The position numbers and the translations under genes are program-made. Positions 1 through 9,221 of a stretch of 64,000 nucleotides of DNA are shown one piece after another (position 1 is the first letter of the stretch; the number at the start of each line of letters is the position of its first letter). This DNA comes from Planctomycetaceae bacterium. GTDB lineage: Bacteria; Planctomycetota; Planctomycetia; Pirellulales; Pirellulaceae. The stretch lies in NCBI GenBank assembly GCA_002709045.1, contig PAPJ01000056.1:1-64000 (forward strand), in the 5' to 3' direction. The notes under the pieces were generated by a model, which saw only the letters and a program-made list of their open reading frames with translations, made no database searches and was not told the DNA's origin.

Positions 1-1
1 T

Positions 2-256
2 ATGGGTACCAAGGAAGAGCACTACAAAGGTTTAAGAACAGCTCTTGAATTGCAGTATCGTCAGATTGATTTCAGTGATCAGGAACCGGCAAATACCACA
101 ATCATTATTCGAGCTCATAAGAATGCTAAAGGCGGAATGGTTCAGGAATTGATCCAAATCTGTCAGGAGGCAGGATTTGAGAGGTTTGCGTTGCGAGCCG
201 AAGAAAACGTAAACAGTGGCTTTAAGTATATTTCACCGGTACCATCAGGAGGCTAA
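2..256 (+). CDS. ExbD/TolR-family protein, C-terminal part (5' truncated by window edge)
   Basis: The frame is open to the left edge, so only the last ~84 residues are seen. They match the periplasmic domain of ExbD/TolR proteins: a beta-rich stretch (TTIIIRAHKNAKGG) followed by a helix of the type MVQELIQICQEAGFERFALR. ExbD proteins work with an ExbB/TolQ channel to couple proton flow to work across the envelope. The N-terminal membrane segment lies outside the window. The gene ends 5 bases before the ATG of a second, complete exbD-like gene, so the two are almost certainly co-transcribed, as in planctomycete loci with tandem exbD genes. The true start is not visible. Confidence 0.75.
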   Translation: MGTKEEHYKGLRTALELQYRQIDFSDQEPANTTIIIRAHKNAKGGMVQELIQICQEAGFERFALRAEENVNSGFKYISPVPSGG

Positions 257-261
257 TTGAT

Positions 262-759
262 ATGAAAATCAGAAATGCCAACAAGGCCGGTGAAAAGATT
301 GAACTGCAGATGACGCCGATGATTGATATTGTGTTTCAGCTGTTGGTATTCTTCATCATGACTTTTAAAATTGTTTCCATGGAGGGTGACTTTAATATCC
401 GGATGCCGGCAGCGGCTCCGCAGGCTGCCCCGCCGGAGCAAATGGAATTTCCTCCGATGACGCTCTATTTGTCTGCCGATGCCGACGGTACTCTGACAGG
501 TATCCGTCTCAATGAGTCCCAGCCAACATCGTTTCAGGCATTGAATCAGGAGATTCAGAAGCTTGTCGGAACCGATAGTGGTCCGGGAGCAAGAGAAAGT
601 GCAGAAATCGAGATTGGTTTTGATTACGACCTGAGATATGAATTTGTGATTGGGGCAGTTACCGCTGTTTCCGGTACAAAGACGACGGCCGGTGATGTGG
701 TAAAACTCATTGAAAAGATTCGCTTCAATACACCGGAAGCGCCGGCAGCAGCTGAGTAA
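262..759 (+). CDS. Biopolymer transport protein ExbD/TolR family
   Basis: 165 residues. Residues ~15-45 carry the classic ExbD segment: QMTPMIDIVFQLLVFFIM, a single transmembrane helix with the conserved aspartate thought to carry protons. The rest is periplasmic and longer than in E. coli ExbD, with a Pro/Ala-rich linker after the membrane helix (AAAPQAAPPEQ). The ATG at 262 follows a GGAGG at 248-252, a good ribosome binding site. It lies 5 bases behind another exbD-like gene and is followed by a terminator, so it is the last gene of its operon. The partner ExbB/TolQ gene must lie left of the window. The cargo or outer-membrane partner cannot be told. Confidence 0.88.
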   Translation: MKIRNANKAGEKIELQMTPMIDIVFQLLVFFIMTFKIVSMEGDFNIRMPAAAPQAAPPEQMEFPPMTLYLSADADGTLTGIRLNESQPTSFQALNQEIQKLVGTDSGPGARESAEIEIGFDYDLRYEFVIGAVTAVSGTKTTAGDVVKLIEKIRFNTPEAPAAAE

Positions 760-789
760 GTTAAATCACTTAGGGTTTCATAGAACAAC

Positions 790-824
790 ACCCCTTGAGG
801 ATCCGGATTCTCAAGGGGGTCTTT
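790..824 (+). terminator. Intrinsic terminator after exbD
   Basis: CCCCTTGAG at 791-799 pairs with CTCAAGGGG at 810-818 (9 bp), followed by a short T-containing tail (GTCTTT). It sits 31 bases after the exbD stop and just before the 3' end of the reverse-strand recombinase gene, so it may also stop transcripts coming from that side. Confidence 0.7.
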
Positions 825-1764
825 ATGCGCGGGGATGAAATTGGGCATGTATCTTTTTTAGCCGGGTCTGATCGACATGCGTATAAATTTGGGTAGTAGC
901 AATACTCGCGTGTCCCAGTAATTCCTGAACCTGTCGCATGTCAGCGCCACCGGCAAGCATGTGAGTGGCGAAACTGTGTCGCAGAGAGTGTGGGCTTATT
1001 TCTTTAGGAGCACCGACTCGCGCAGCATATTTTTTTACCAGTTCCCAAACTGCTTCACGACGTAGTGGTCTGCCACGACGACTTAGAATCACTCGTTCCG
1101 GTTGCTGGTCGGAAATGCATTCAGCCAACATCGGACGTTCTTGTTGTATGTATTCAGTGAGTGACCTAATGGCCCGTGAAGCCAGAGGAACAAGCCGTTG
1201 TTTGCCACCTTTGCCGTGGTAACGACAGTAGCCTGATTCCAAATGCAGATTATTGAGTGTCAGGTTTACCACTTCAGATGCCCGGCAACCTGTGGCATAG
1301 AGCAATTCCAATAAGGCTTTGTCTCGTAATGGATACGTATCTTTATTGCACGGAGCCTGAAGTAGTTTTTCAACGGTGCCGATGGTCATCACATGCGGAA
1401 TGCGTTGCCACAGTTTTTGGCTCCCCAATAGCTCAGCAACATTTTTCGCTACGATACCCTCCAGCTGTAAATAGTTGAAAAATACTCGCAGCGAAACAAC
1501 ATTGCGAGAGATACTGCTGGGTGCCAGTTTGCTTTTCTTCAAAAACACAACGTAGTCCGCTAGTTTTTGGATGGTCAGTTTAGTGATTTCCTTGCCGCCC
1601 AGCCATTGTTGAAATCGTTTGAGGTCGTTGCGATAGGCAAGGATACTATTGTCGGCCAACTGACATTCATTGCGCAGATATCTCTCAAACTCCTGAAAAA
1701 CTGGAAACTCAGTTTTCAGAGCAGGTTTCGCTTTGTTTCGGCGTCGTCTTATCAATCTTGGCAT
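823..1764 (-). CDS. Tyrosine recombinase, XerC/XerD type
   Basis: 313 residues, the normal size for XerC/XerD. The N-terminal half is the SAM-like core-binding domain (FERYLRNECQLADNSI). The C-terminal half has the catalytic set: Arg in ATGCRASEVVNL (~170), HSLRH (His259, Arg262), LLGH (His285) and the nucleophile Tyr294 in TTQIYTHV. Such enzymes resolve chromosome dimers at dif or integrate elements. No integrase-like extra DNA-binding domain or neighbouring mobile genes are seen, so a housekeeping Xer role is more likely. Which of XerC or XerD it is cannot be settled from sequence alone. It is a single gene read towards exbD. It has a basic N-terminal extension (RLIRRRRNKAK). Confidence 0.9.
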   Translation of the reverse strand: MPRLIRRRRNKAKPALKTEFPVFQEFERYLRNECQLADNSILAYRNDLKRFQQWLGGKEITKLTIQKLADYVVFLKKSKLAPSSISRNVVSLRVFFNYLQLEGIVAKNVAELLGSQKLWQRIPHVMTIGTVEKLLQAPCNKDTYPLRDKALLELLYATGCRASEVVNLTLNNLHLESGYCRYHGKGGKQRLVPLASRAIRSLTEYIQQERPMLAECISDQQPERVILSRRGRPLRREAVWELVKKYAARVGAPKEISPHSLRHSFATHMLAGGADMRQVQELLGHASIATTQIYTHVDQTRLKKIHAQFHPRA

Positions 1765-2037
1765 GACTGGTCAGAGGTTTCCGGTAAAGTGAGAATATTT
1801 GATAGGAAAACTACTATTACAGGCGTCGGCATCTGATGTCATCGTTCTCTATTGATACGTTATAAGCGTTGATTCAAGATCAAGCTTGCATTTTGTTTGT
1901 ACCGATTATGCCGATTGGAAGGATATAATTTCAAAGGATAGTAATCCGTTAGGTTTTGACCTGAAAACTGCAGGTTTGATTTGTCGAAAATAGGATTACG
2001 GTCAGTCTATTGCTTGTTCTATAACTAAAACGATATT

Positions 2038-3036
2038 ATGAAAATCCTTGTCACTGGTGCTGCTGGCTACATTGGTAGCCATACTTGCCGATTGCTGATC
2101 GAATCAGGTCATCAGGTCGTCGGATATGACAACCTTTCTCGCGGGCATCATATGGCATTCGAGAGAGCAGCAGCGGGCAGTTTATTTGTTGAGGGCGATC
2201 TGCTCGACACTTCTTTGCTGGGCCAAATTATGAGAGACGAGGCCATTCAGGCTGTCTTTCATTTTGCTGCATTTGGTTTGGTGGGTGAGTCTGTAGAACA
2301 CCCACAGCTGTATTATCACAACAATGTCGAAGGTTCAGTGAGTTTACTGAAGGCAATGCAGCAAGCAGGAATATCACGACTGGTTGTTTCCAGTACAACA
2401 GCGATTTATGGTGAACCGGAGACCATGCCGATTAGTGAAGAGATGCATCCTGCTCCAATTAATCCTTATGGACAGTCGAAATGGGATGTTGAATGTCTTT
2501 TGCAGGAAGCCAGAGATCGTGATGGTCTGGGATTTGCAGCTTTGCGTTACTTTAATGCAGCTGGAGCGGCGGCTGATGGAATGCTCGGTGAAGACCATGA
2601 TCCGGAAACTCATTTGATTCCTATTGTGCTTCAAGTGGCGCTTGGTCAACGAGAGAAAATACAGATTTTTGGTAATGATTATCCAACACCTGATGGTACC
2701 TGTGTTCGGGATTACGTCCATGTTTGTGATTTGGCGGCAGCTCATCTTAAAGCTTTAAATCTACTCGAGCCCGGCACGGGTATTCAGATAAATCTGGGAT
2801 CCGGTGTTGGGACTTCAGTTCTGGAAATAGTCGAGCATGCTAGACGGGTAACAGGACATGAAATTCCGGCAGAGTTTGCCGCTCGCCGATCAGGTGATCC
2901 ACCCTTGTTAGTCGCAAATAATTCGCAAGCTAATTCCATCCTTGGATGGACTCCGGAGTATTCCGGTTTGAATTCGATTCTCACAAGTGCCTGGCAATGG
3001 CATCGGCGTCATCCTCAGGGTTACAAAACAAGTTGA
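2038..3036 (+). CDS. galE: UDP-glucose 4-epimerase
   Basis: 332 residues, the usual size for this extended short-chain dehydrogenase. The N-terminus has the NAD-binding GAAGYIGSH motif. The catalytic pair is in STTAIYG (Ser/Thr) and NPYGQSKWDVE (Tyr-x-x-x-Lys). HLIPIVLQVALG and YPTPDGTCVRDYVHV are typical of GalE. It interconverts UDP-glucose and UDP-galactose for polysaccharide synthesis or galactose use. The region upstream (1765-2037) holds a TATAAT at 1924-1929 but no matching -35 box. The next gene, an acyltransferase, starts 57 bases downstream and may be co-transcribed. Confidence 0.92.
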   Translation: MKILVTGAAGYIGSHTCRLLIESGHQVVGYDNLSRGHHMAFERAAAGSLFVEGDLLDTSLLGQIMRDEAIQAVFHFAAFGLVGESVEHPQLYYHNNVEGSVSLLKAMQQAGISRLVVSSTTAIYGEPETMPISEEMHPAPINPYGQSKWDVECLLQEARDRDGLGFAALRYFNAAGAAADGMLGEDHDPETHLIPIVLQVALGQREKIQIFGNDYPTPDGTCVRDYVHVCDLAAAHLKALNLLEPGTGIQINLGSGVGTSVLEIVEHARRVTGHEIPAEFAARRSGDPPLLVANNSQANSILGWTPEYSGLNSILTSAWQWHRRHPQGYKTS

Positions 3037-3093
3037 AAATTTTTGCTCGATTGTGCTTCATAGATTCACTCCACGGTTGCTGGTTATAGATTC

Positions 3094-4344
3094 ATGCAGG
3101 ACTTAATTATTGAAAAGCCCTATAAGTTTGTCCGACCTCCCAGGCGGAGCTTTGTATTGTGGGCAGTGGCCGGTTTTCGCCTTTACCGCCTGTGGTTGAA
3201 AGGCTCGGAAGGCATCTGCGAATATGAAGTGCGTAATCAACATCGTATTCAGGATTCGTTGGATGCCGGCCATAGTATTCTGATTGCCGGTAATCACTGT
3301 CGTAATGCAGATCCCATGGCGATTGGTGAGTTGTTGTATGTTGTCGACAGTTATGCTTATCTGATGGCCAGTTGGCATCTTTACAATCAGGACAGGTTTA
3401 GCGCTTGGATGATTAAGCATTTGGGGGCTTTTAGCATCAACCGTGAAGGGATCGATAAGGAAGCAATTAGTTTTTCAATTAAGACATTGATTGATGGCGA
3501 ACGCATGTTGGTTATTTACCCTGAAGGATCGATTTCCCGCAGTAATGATTTCATGCATCCTTTTTTGGATGGTACAGGATTCATTGCAAGAACGGCTGCC
3601 CGAAAACGCGCGAAGTTAGCAGATGGTAAAGTTTCGGGGAAAGTGATGGTGCACCCGGTAGCCTTTCGTTATTACTTTGTAGGCGATTTTAAAGCCTGCT
3701 GTGAGCATACATTGAGTTTGCTTGAAAATCATTTGGATTGGGAACCGCAAGCTCACCTGCCGCTGCTTGAACGTATTGCTAAAGTGGCGGGCGGCTTACT
3801 TGCTGAACGTGAAGAAAAGTATCTCGGACAGGCTCAGCAAGGGTGCTACTACGAGCGAATAGAAGCCTTGATCATCCATATTCTTTCCGAGCAGGAACAA
3901 AAGTGGAAAGGTGAAGTTCAGCGGGGAGACTATATTTTGCGAGTTAAGTCGTTGCGTCCAATTATTGTACCGGATCTGGTCAAAGGAAATTTAGATCGGC
4001 AGGAAACGATAAGTCGACGCTCGGATCTCTATGACCTGAATTTCGTCCAACAACTCTGTTATTATCCGATTGATTACCTTTCAGGTAAGACTGGTAAGGT
4101 AACCGCAGAACGGATTATTGAAACGCTGGAGAGACTTGAGGAAGACTTAACGGATAAAATCACGATGCCGCGCCGGTTTAAGCTGGTTATTGACGTATTG
4201 GATGCTGTTGAAGTTCCCGCAGAGAAACTGCCGCGTGGCGCCGGGAGCGATCCGGTTATGGATGAAGTACGATTACGTCTTGAGGAGAATCTTGCTTTGT
4301 CGGCCCGGAGTATGCCGGCCTATCAGCCGGAGCCATCTGTTTAG
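3094..4344 (+). CDS. PlsC-like lysophospholipid acyltransferase family protein
   Basis: 416 residues. The PlsC/LPLAT fold is shown by NHCRNADP (the H-x4-D catalytic box, residues ~68-75) and the second block YPEGSISR (~143-150), with LGAFSINREG between them. These enzymes transfer acyl chains to lysophosphatidate or related acceptors at the cytoplasmic face of the membrane. The protein is much longer than typical PlsC (about 240 residues): the extra C-terminal ~200 residues are charged and helical and match nothing I recognise, so the acceptor may differ. No transmembrane helix is obvious. The gene end overlaps the end of the opposite-strand prmC by 4 bases. Confidence 0.82.
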   Translation: MQDLIIEKPYKFVRPPRRSFVLWAVAGFRLYRLWLKGSEGICEYEVRNQHRIQDSLDAGHSILIAGNHCRNADPMAIGELLYVVDSYAYLMASWHLYNQDRFSAWMIKHLGAFSINREGIDKEAISFSIKTLIDGERMLVIYPEGSISRSNDFMHPFLDGTGFIARTAARKRAKLADGKVSGKVMVHPVAFRYYFVGDFKACCEHTLSLLENHLDWEPQAHLPLLERIAKVAGGLLAEREEKYLGQAQQGCYYERIEALIIHILSEQEQKWKGEVQRGDYILRVKSLRPIIVPDLVKGNLDRQETISRRSDLYDLNFVQQLCYYPIDYLSGKTGKVTAERIIETLERLEEDLTDKITMPRRFKLVIDVLDAVEVPAEKLPRGAGSDPVMDEVRLRLEENLALSARSMPAYQPEPSV

Positions 4345-5228
4345 ACCTGGCCAAGGACAATTCGCGGATTACCTGTGTAATCCTGTTTGATATCAACGTT
4401 TTGATAGCCCTGCTTTTCCAGCGTCTCTTTCAGCGTTGGGGCAAGCATCGGGCTTGTCTCTAAAACCAACCAACCTCCCGGGTTTAAGAGTGGCTGTGCC
4501 TCCGGCACAAGACGTTGATAGATCTCCATACCGGTGGGTCCAGAGACTAATGCTAGTTGTGGTTCGTAGTCCCTTATATCACGACTACACTCTTCGATTT
4601 CCGTTTCACTGATATAGGGCGGGTTGCTAACGATGATGTCATATGTTTGTCCCTGAAGCGGAATACACAAATCACCAACTCGAAATTTAATACGGTCGAT
4701 CACTCCGTGGGAATGAGCATTCTCCTGCGCCACGGCCAAAGCTGCTTCAGAAATATCAGTAGCCAGGAATCGACAATCCTGTAGTTCTTTGGCTAAGGTA
4801 ACCGCCAGGATACCACTGCCGGTTCCAACGTCAGCAATCGTATTGACCTGTGATGGATTATTTTTGGCTAAATCTAAGATAGCCTGAACGGCATCTTCAG
4901 TATCTGGTCGTGGAATCAAGGTGTCTGTTGTTACTTTAAATTTAAGCGAGAAGAACTCTTTGTGTCCGACGAGATAGGCTACTGGACAACCAGCAGCACG
5001 TCGTTTTACGAGTTCACGGAATTTGGATCGAATCTGTTCGCCGGGATCTTCCTCGAATCTTGTATAAAGCATTATCCGTTCACAGCCAAGGACTTCTGCT
5101 AATAGTATTTCGGTGTCCAGACGAGAGGAATCAGAGCCATTGTCACTTAAGTACTGATTAGTCCAGTTGATTAACCGACCAATGGTCCAGACGTTACTGT
5201 CGGCTTCTGAGGAATTGGCTTGAGACAT
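4341..5228 (-). CDS. prmC: Peptide chain release factor N5-glutamine methyltransferase
   Basis: 295 residues. PrmC (HemK) methylates the glutamine of the GGQ motif in class I release factors using S-adenosylmethionine. Seen here: the N-terminal helical domain (LDTEILLAEVLGCERIMLYTR), the PRPDTE motif at ~115, the SAM-binding IADVGTGSGILAV, and the catalytic NPPY (VSNPPYISETE). It lies 42 bases downstream of prfA, its substrate, on the same strand: the classic prfA-prmC pairing. Its last codon overlaps the end of the convergent acyltransferase gene. Confidence 0.94.
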   Translation of the reverse strand: MSQANSSEADSNVWTIGRLINWTNQYLSDNGSDSSRLDTEILLAEVLGCERIMLYTRFEEDPGEQIRSKFRELVKRRAAGCPVAYLVGHKEFFSLKFKVTTDTLIPRPDTEDAVQAILDLAKNNPSQVNTIADVGTGSGILAVTLAKELQDCRFLATDISEAALAVAQENAHSHGVIDRIKFRVGDLCIPLQGQTYDIIVSNPPYISETEIEECSRDIRDYEPQLALVSGPTGMEIYQRLVPEAQPLLNPGGWLVLETSPMLAPTLKETLEKQGYQNVDIKQDYTGNPRIVLGQV

Positions 5229-5270
5229 GAATTGGTGTTACAAATGAATTGCCGACGGAGGGATTTGGGG

Positions 5271-6347
5271 TTAGTCGTCGAGTGATCCCATTGATTCACG
5301 CAATTGATTTCGATCGTGATCAATCAGCAGGTCAGAAACCATTTGCAGGTTTCCGGCAAGGATTTGATCGAGTTTATAGAGTGTTGCGTTGATTCGGTGA
5401 TCGGTCACTCGGTTTTCGGGAAAGTTATAGGTTCGGATACGTTGGCTCCGGTCGCCGGAACCGATTAGAGACTGCCGTTCGTTAGCTCGCTTTTCGTGCT
5501 CCTGCTGGCGGAATAATTCGTAAACGCGTGCCTGCAAAATGCGAAGTGCTTTGGCCAGATTCTTGTGTTGGCTTTTTTCATCCTGCATGGAAACCACGAT
5601 GCCGGTTTCATAGTGAGTCACACGCACCGCTGAAGCGGTTTTATTGACATGTTGACCGCCTGGGCCACTGGCATGAAAGATGTCTTTGCGATAGTCATCT
5701 GGCTTGATGTCGATTTCCAGATCTTCCGGCTCAGGCAGGACAGCGACCGTTGCCGCTGATGTATGAACCCGCCCCTTTGTTTCTGTATCCGGTACGCGCT
5801 GGACACGGTGCCCGCCACTTTCATAACCAAGTTCGCGGAATACTCCGTCTCCTTCAAACGTCAAAGTAATTTCTTTAAATCCCCCCAGTTCGGTGGGGCT
5901 GGACTCCATAACCTCTGTTTTCCAACCTTTGATTTCCGAATGACGCTTGTACATTTCGTACAGGTCGCGAGCAAATAAGGCAGCTTCGTCTCCCCCGGTT
6001 CCCGCTCGAATTTCCATCACGCAACGAGTGCGTACGGCATCTTCACCACCGATATTCATATCGAGCAGTTCAGACCATAATTCCTCACGGCGCTCTGTCA
6101 CGCTTGGAATTTCCATTTCCGCCAATTCACGTTCTTCGGCGTCCTCGCTGGACGCCATTTCCTTCAGTTCGGCTAATTCCTCTACGACGCTCTTGAAGTT
6201 TCGATAGAGTCCGGCGAGTTTTGCCAGACCACCGTGCTCACGAGCCACGGCCGGGAGTTTGGCAGAATTCCCCAGAACTTCGGGATCCATCATCATCCCT
6301 TCGAGTTCGATAAAACGGGCGAGTTTTTCTTCGAGCATTTCTCGCAT
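5271..6347 (-). CDS. prfA: Peptide chain release factor 1
   Basis: 358 residues, standard RF1 length. RF1 reads UAA/UAG in the ribosomal A site and triggers peptide release. Seen: HASGPGGQHVNKTASAVR with the catalytic GGQ, the stop-codon-reading P-x-T tripeptide as PDT in RVPDTETKGRVHTSA, and the RF1 signature SQRIRTYNFPENRVTDHRIN. The PxT tripeptide and RTYNFPENRVTDH mark it as RF1 and not RF2. No frameshift site is present. It is the middle gene of rpmE-prfA-prmC on the reverse strand; a strong hairpin lies between it and rpmE. Confidence 0.96.
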   Translation of the reverse strand: MREMLEEKLARFIELEGMMMDPEVLGNSAKLPAVAREHGGLAKLAGLYRNFKSVVEELAELKEMASSEDAEERELAEMEIPSVTERREELWSELLDMNIGGEDAVRTRCVMEIRAGTGGDEAALFARDLYEMYKRHSEIKGWKTEVMESSPTELGGFKEITLTFEGDGVFRELGYESGGHRVQRVPDTETKGRVHTSAATVAVLPEPEDLEIDIKPDDYRKDIFHASGPGGQHVNKTASAVRVTHYETGIVVSMQDEKSQHKNLAKALRILQARVYELFRQQEHEKRANERQSLIGSGDRSQRIRTYNFPENRVTDHRINATLYKLDQILAGNLQMVSDLLIDHDRNQLRESMGSLDD

Positions 6348-6426
6348 TAAATAGCGATCCTTGATGTTATTCCGGGCATAAGCCAGATGTAATATTCCGC
6401 AACGATTACTTACAGCCTAAATGACA

Positions 6427-6459
6427 AACGCAGTGATCAGCAAGGCCGATCACTGCGTT
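6427..6459 (-). terminator. Hairpin between rpmE and prfA
   Basis: AACGCAGTGATC at 6427-6438 is perfectly complementary to GATCACTGCGTT at 6448-6459 (12 bp, 9-base loop). Read on the reverse strand it lies about 57 bases after the rpmE stop and is followed by TGTCATTT, a weak T tract. It may be a leaky terminator that separates abundant rpmE mRNA from prfA-prmC, or an RNA-processing site. Confidence 0.55.
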
Positions 6460-6515
6460 AGTTGACTTCTTAGTGACATGTCAGCACCACTGTGACATGG
6501 CCACTTTTATATAAG

Positions 6516-6734
6516 CTACTTTTTCTTTCCGTAAGAACCAGCAGCGAACTTGTTCTTGAATTTTTCGATACGTCCGGCGGTGTCGACGAACTTTAGCTTC
6601 CCTGTGTAAAAAGGGTGACATTCAGAACAAATATCGATTTTCAACTCACTACGTGTACTACGAGTGGTGAAGGAGGTTCCACAACCACAAGTCACATTAG
6701 TTTCGACGTAGTCAGGATGAATGCCTTCTTGCAT
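6516..6734 (-). CDS. rpmE: 50S ribosomal protein L31, zinc-binding form
   Basis: 72 residues. It starts MQEGIHPDY as bacterial L31 does and has the four-residue zinc site in the order CGC (residues ~16-18) and CSECH (~36-40), so this is the Cys-rich form and not the zinc-independent paralogue. L31 sits in the central protuberance and bridges the subunits. It is followed on the same strand by prfA and prmC, a common arrangement linking ribosome and termination genes. Its C-terminus is basic (SYGKKK). Confidence 0.95.
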   Translation of the reverse strand: MQEGIHPDYVETNVTCGCGTSFTTRSTRSELKIDICSECHPFYTGKLKFVDTAGRIEKFKNKFAAGSYGKKK

Positions 6735-6922
6735 CGCTCAATTCCAATGTTAATGATTTGAATGGTTAATTCTCAGGGATGTTCATATTCACAACCCTAA
6801 AGTTTCCCAGCAATTATTAGGGTTCAGACCTCTGAATATAGTCCGAACAATCGATTTCGACAAGAACTGCTATTGAACATTAAGAATTATATTTATCACC
6901 TGTTTTAGTGAGGTAATCCTTT

Positions 6923-8062
6923 TTAACGTTGTTGCGCCAGTTGCTGGAAAAGGTCATAACGAGCCTTAATTTCAGTCAGGCTGTCATTACCAAATTTTTC
7001 ACAAAAGGCCACTGCAATTTCAAACGCAACGACATTTTCGATAATGATAGCAGCGGCTGAGACGGCACATACGTCAGATCGTTCATAATTAGCCACCTCT
7101 TTTTCTTTCGAAGCGAGATTGATGCTTTCAAGTGATTTCCGCAGTGTACTGATAGGCTTTTTTGCCGCTCGAACCACCAATGGCTGACCATTGGTCATCC
7201 CGGCTTCCAGCCCGCCAGCGTTGTTTGTAGGCCGTTCGTAACCCAGAGTGGCGGAGTCTTTTGTAGTCGGGTTATAGGTGATTGGGTCATGAACCTGCGA
7301 TCCGGGACGACGTGCGGCTTCAAATCCAAGTCCGATTTCAACACCTTTGATTGCCTGCACTGCCATAACCGCTTGCGCGATCTTACCATCGAGCTTACGG
7401 TCCCATTGGGAATGAGTTCCCAGTCCGAATGGCAGGCCTTCGATACGTACTTCCAGAACACCTCCCAGAGTGTCTCCGTTGTTTCCGGCCTCGTCAATTA
7501 GTTTACAAATCTCTGCATCCCGATCAGGACTTAGGGAATACACTTGACTAGCCTCGCGATACTCCCGCAGTTGCTGAATATTTCCCTTTTTAGGTTCAAT
7601 AGCGATGCCACCTAATTCAGAAACATAGCCGATGCATTCAATTCCAAAGGGCTTGAGTATTTGTTTGGCAAGGCCTCCGGCTGCAACACGCACGGCTGTT
7701 TCACGAGCGCTTGCTCGTTCCAGAATATTACGAATAGATCCCAGATATTTGACAGCACCTGTCAGATCTCCATGGCCCGGGCGTGGCCGTTCCAGATCTT
7801 TCATCCGCTCTAGTTTGTAGTCTTTATTAATAACTTGAAGTGTAACGGGCGAACCCATCGTGGTGTTCTTCCAGATGCCGGTTAAAATCTCTACTTTATC
7901 CGTTTCAATTTTCTGACGGCCGCCTCGACCATAGCCCCCCTGACGCATTTTCAGGTCATAGTTGATCGACTCCAGATCTAATTCAATACCAGCGGGAAAT
8001 CCATCGACAAGCGCTAAAAGCGTTTTACCGTGTGATTCTCCTGCTGTCCAGTAACGTAACAT
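6923..8062 (-). CDS. aroC: Chorismate synthase
   Basis: 379 residues, usual length 360-390. It makes chorismate from 5-enolpyruvylshikimate 3-phosphate with reduced FMN, the last step of the shared aromatic pathway. Seen: the N-terminal TAGESHGKTLLALVDGFPAG, the signature ERASARETAVRVAAGGLA, and RRPGSQVHDPI near the middle, all FMN/substrate-binding blocks of AroC. The gene stands alone between rpmE and a divergent transporter gene. The first enzyme of the same pathway, aroF, is at 52951 behind a candidate attenuator; no such leader is visible before aroC. Confidence 0.96.
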   Translation of the reverse strand: MLRYWTAGESHGKTLLALVDGFPAGIELDLESINYDLKMRQGGYGRGGRQKIETDKVEILTGIWKNTTMGSPVTLQVINKDYKLERMKDLERPRPGHGDLTGAVKYLGSIRNILERASARETAVRVAAGGLAKQILKPFGIECIGYVSELGGIAIEPKKGNIQQLREYREASQVYSLSPDRDAEICKLIDEAGNNGDTLGGVLEVRIEGLPFGLGTHSQWDRKLDGKIAQAVMAVQAIKGVEIGLGFEAARRPGSQVHDPITYNPTTKDSATLGYERPTNNAGGLEAGMTNGQPLVVRAAKKPISTLRKSLESINLASKEKEVANYERSDVCAVSAAAIIIENVVAFEIAVAFCEKFGNDSLTEIKARYDLFQQLAQQR

Positions 8063-8197
8063 ATCTGTGTGGTCTTAAAGATTTCTTGGCTGGTTTATTG
8101 TTAAGACTTCAGTTTAACTTGAGTAGCAAATATCGGATAGGTGCGTTAAAACTGAACGCTTGGGATAACGGCATTTCTAAAGAATCGGACCAATGGT

Positions 8198-9202
8198 ATG
8201 GCTGGCTTCGCTGAACGAATAAAAAAACGCTGGTTTCTTGTTTCTTTAGTTGTTGTTTTTGCATTTGGAATCATTTTCTATAAAGCGCTTGCCGTTATCC
8301 CGGAAATGAAATTACTTCGGTCCGGGATCGTCTTTGTCGTACTTTACCTGATGGCACTTCCGCTGAGCCTGAAAGCTATCAGTTCAGGAATTAAACGTCC
8401 GAAGGGTACTTTACTTTCAATTGTGATGAACTACGGTTTGTTACCCGTCGTGGCTTATGCCGTTTCATGCGTAATAACAAATAACGAGGTTCGGCAGGGT
8501 CTGTTGGTCGTGGCTGTTACTCCCTGCACACTGGCTTCGGCCTCGGTTTGGACACGGAAGGCCGGCGGTAATGACAGCATTTCGATTCTGGTTACCTTGC
8601 TGACCAATCTGCTTTGTTTTTTGATTGCTCCGCTTTGGCTGATGTTTTATTTTGGTTCGAGTAATGGAATGGAGAATATTTCTCTGCAGGAGATGGTAAT
8701 GAAGCTGGGAACATTGGTCGTCTTGCCAATGGCATTGGCACAACTGACCCGAATTCACAAACCAACGGCAATCTGGTCAACCGAGCATAAAAAGTACTTT
8801 AGTATCGCCGCCCAATGCGGCATTTTGTCAATGGTTCTTATTGGGGCGATCAAAGTTCCTCCTAAGTTGCTCGAGGCCGGCTCCGACAACAGTGTAATGT
8901 TGATATTGATATCAGTGGTTAGCGTGCTTTTTGTTCACTGCCTTATTTTCTGGACAGGTTTATATACGGGAAAGGCTTTAGGTCTGGCTAGAGAGGACTA
9001 TATTGCTGTTGGATTCGCTGGAAGTCAGAAGACGTTAATGGTCGGCTTACTTATATGTACAGAGATAGGCGTATTAGTGATCCCTATGGTGCTTTACCAT
9101 GTCTGTCAGCTTTTTGTGGATACAATCTTCGCAGATCGCCTGACTGAACAGACCCGTCGTCTCAATCAACATAAGGCGTTTCCTGAACAAGTGGGGTCGT
9201 GA
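8198..9202 (+). CDS. Bile acid:sodium symporter (BASS/SBF-like) family membrane protein
   Basis: 334 residues with about nine hydrophobic segments, as expected for the SBF-like family (putative sodium-coupled organic-anion transporters). Recognisable blocks are VTPCTLASASVWTRKAGGN with the polar crossover region and VGFAGSQKTLMVGLLI near the C-terminus, both typical of the SBF_like subfamily. The substrate cannot be inferred. The first ATG at 8193 is out of frame; the in-frame ATG is 8198. It is transcribed divergently from aroC, whose start is 135 bases away, and ends 19 bases before the end of the convergent AsmA-like gene. Confidence 0.82.
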   Translation: MAGFAERIKKRWFLVSLVVVFAFGIIFYKALAVIPEMKLLRSGIVFVVLYLMALPLSLKAISSGIKRPKGTLLSIVMNYGLLPVVAYAVSCVITNNEVRQGLLVVAVTPCTLASASVWTRKAGGNDSISILVTLLTNLLCFLIAPLWLMFYFGSSNGMENISLQEMVMKLGTLVVLPMALAQLTRIHKPTAIWSTEHKKYFSIAAQCGILSMVLIGAIKVPPKLLEAGSDNSVMLILISVVSVLFVHCLIFWTGLYTGKALGLAREDYIAVGFAGSQKTLMVGLLICTEIGVLVIPMVLYHVCQLFVDTIFADRLTEQTRRLNQHKAFPEQVGS

Positions 9203-9221
9203 GAGATTGCTAATCTTTCGG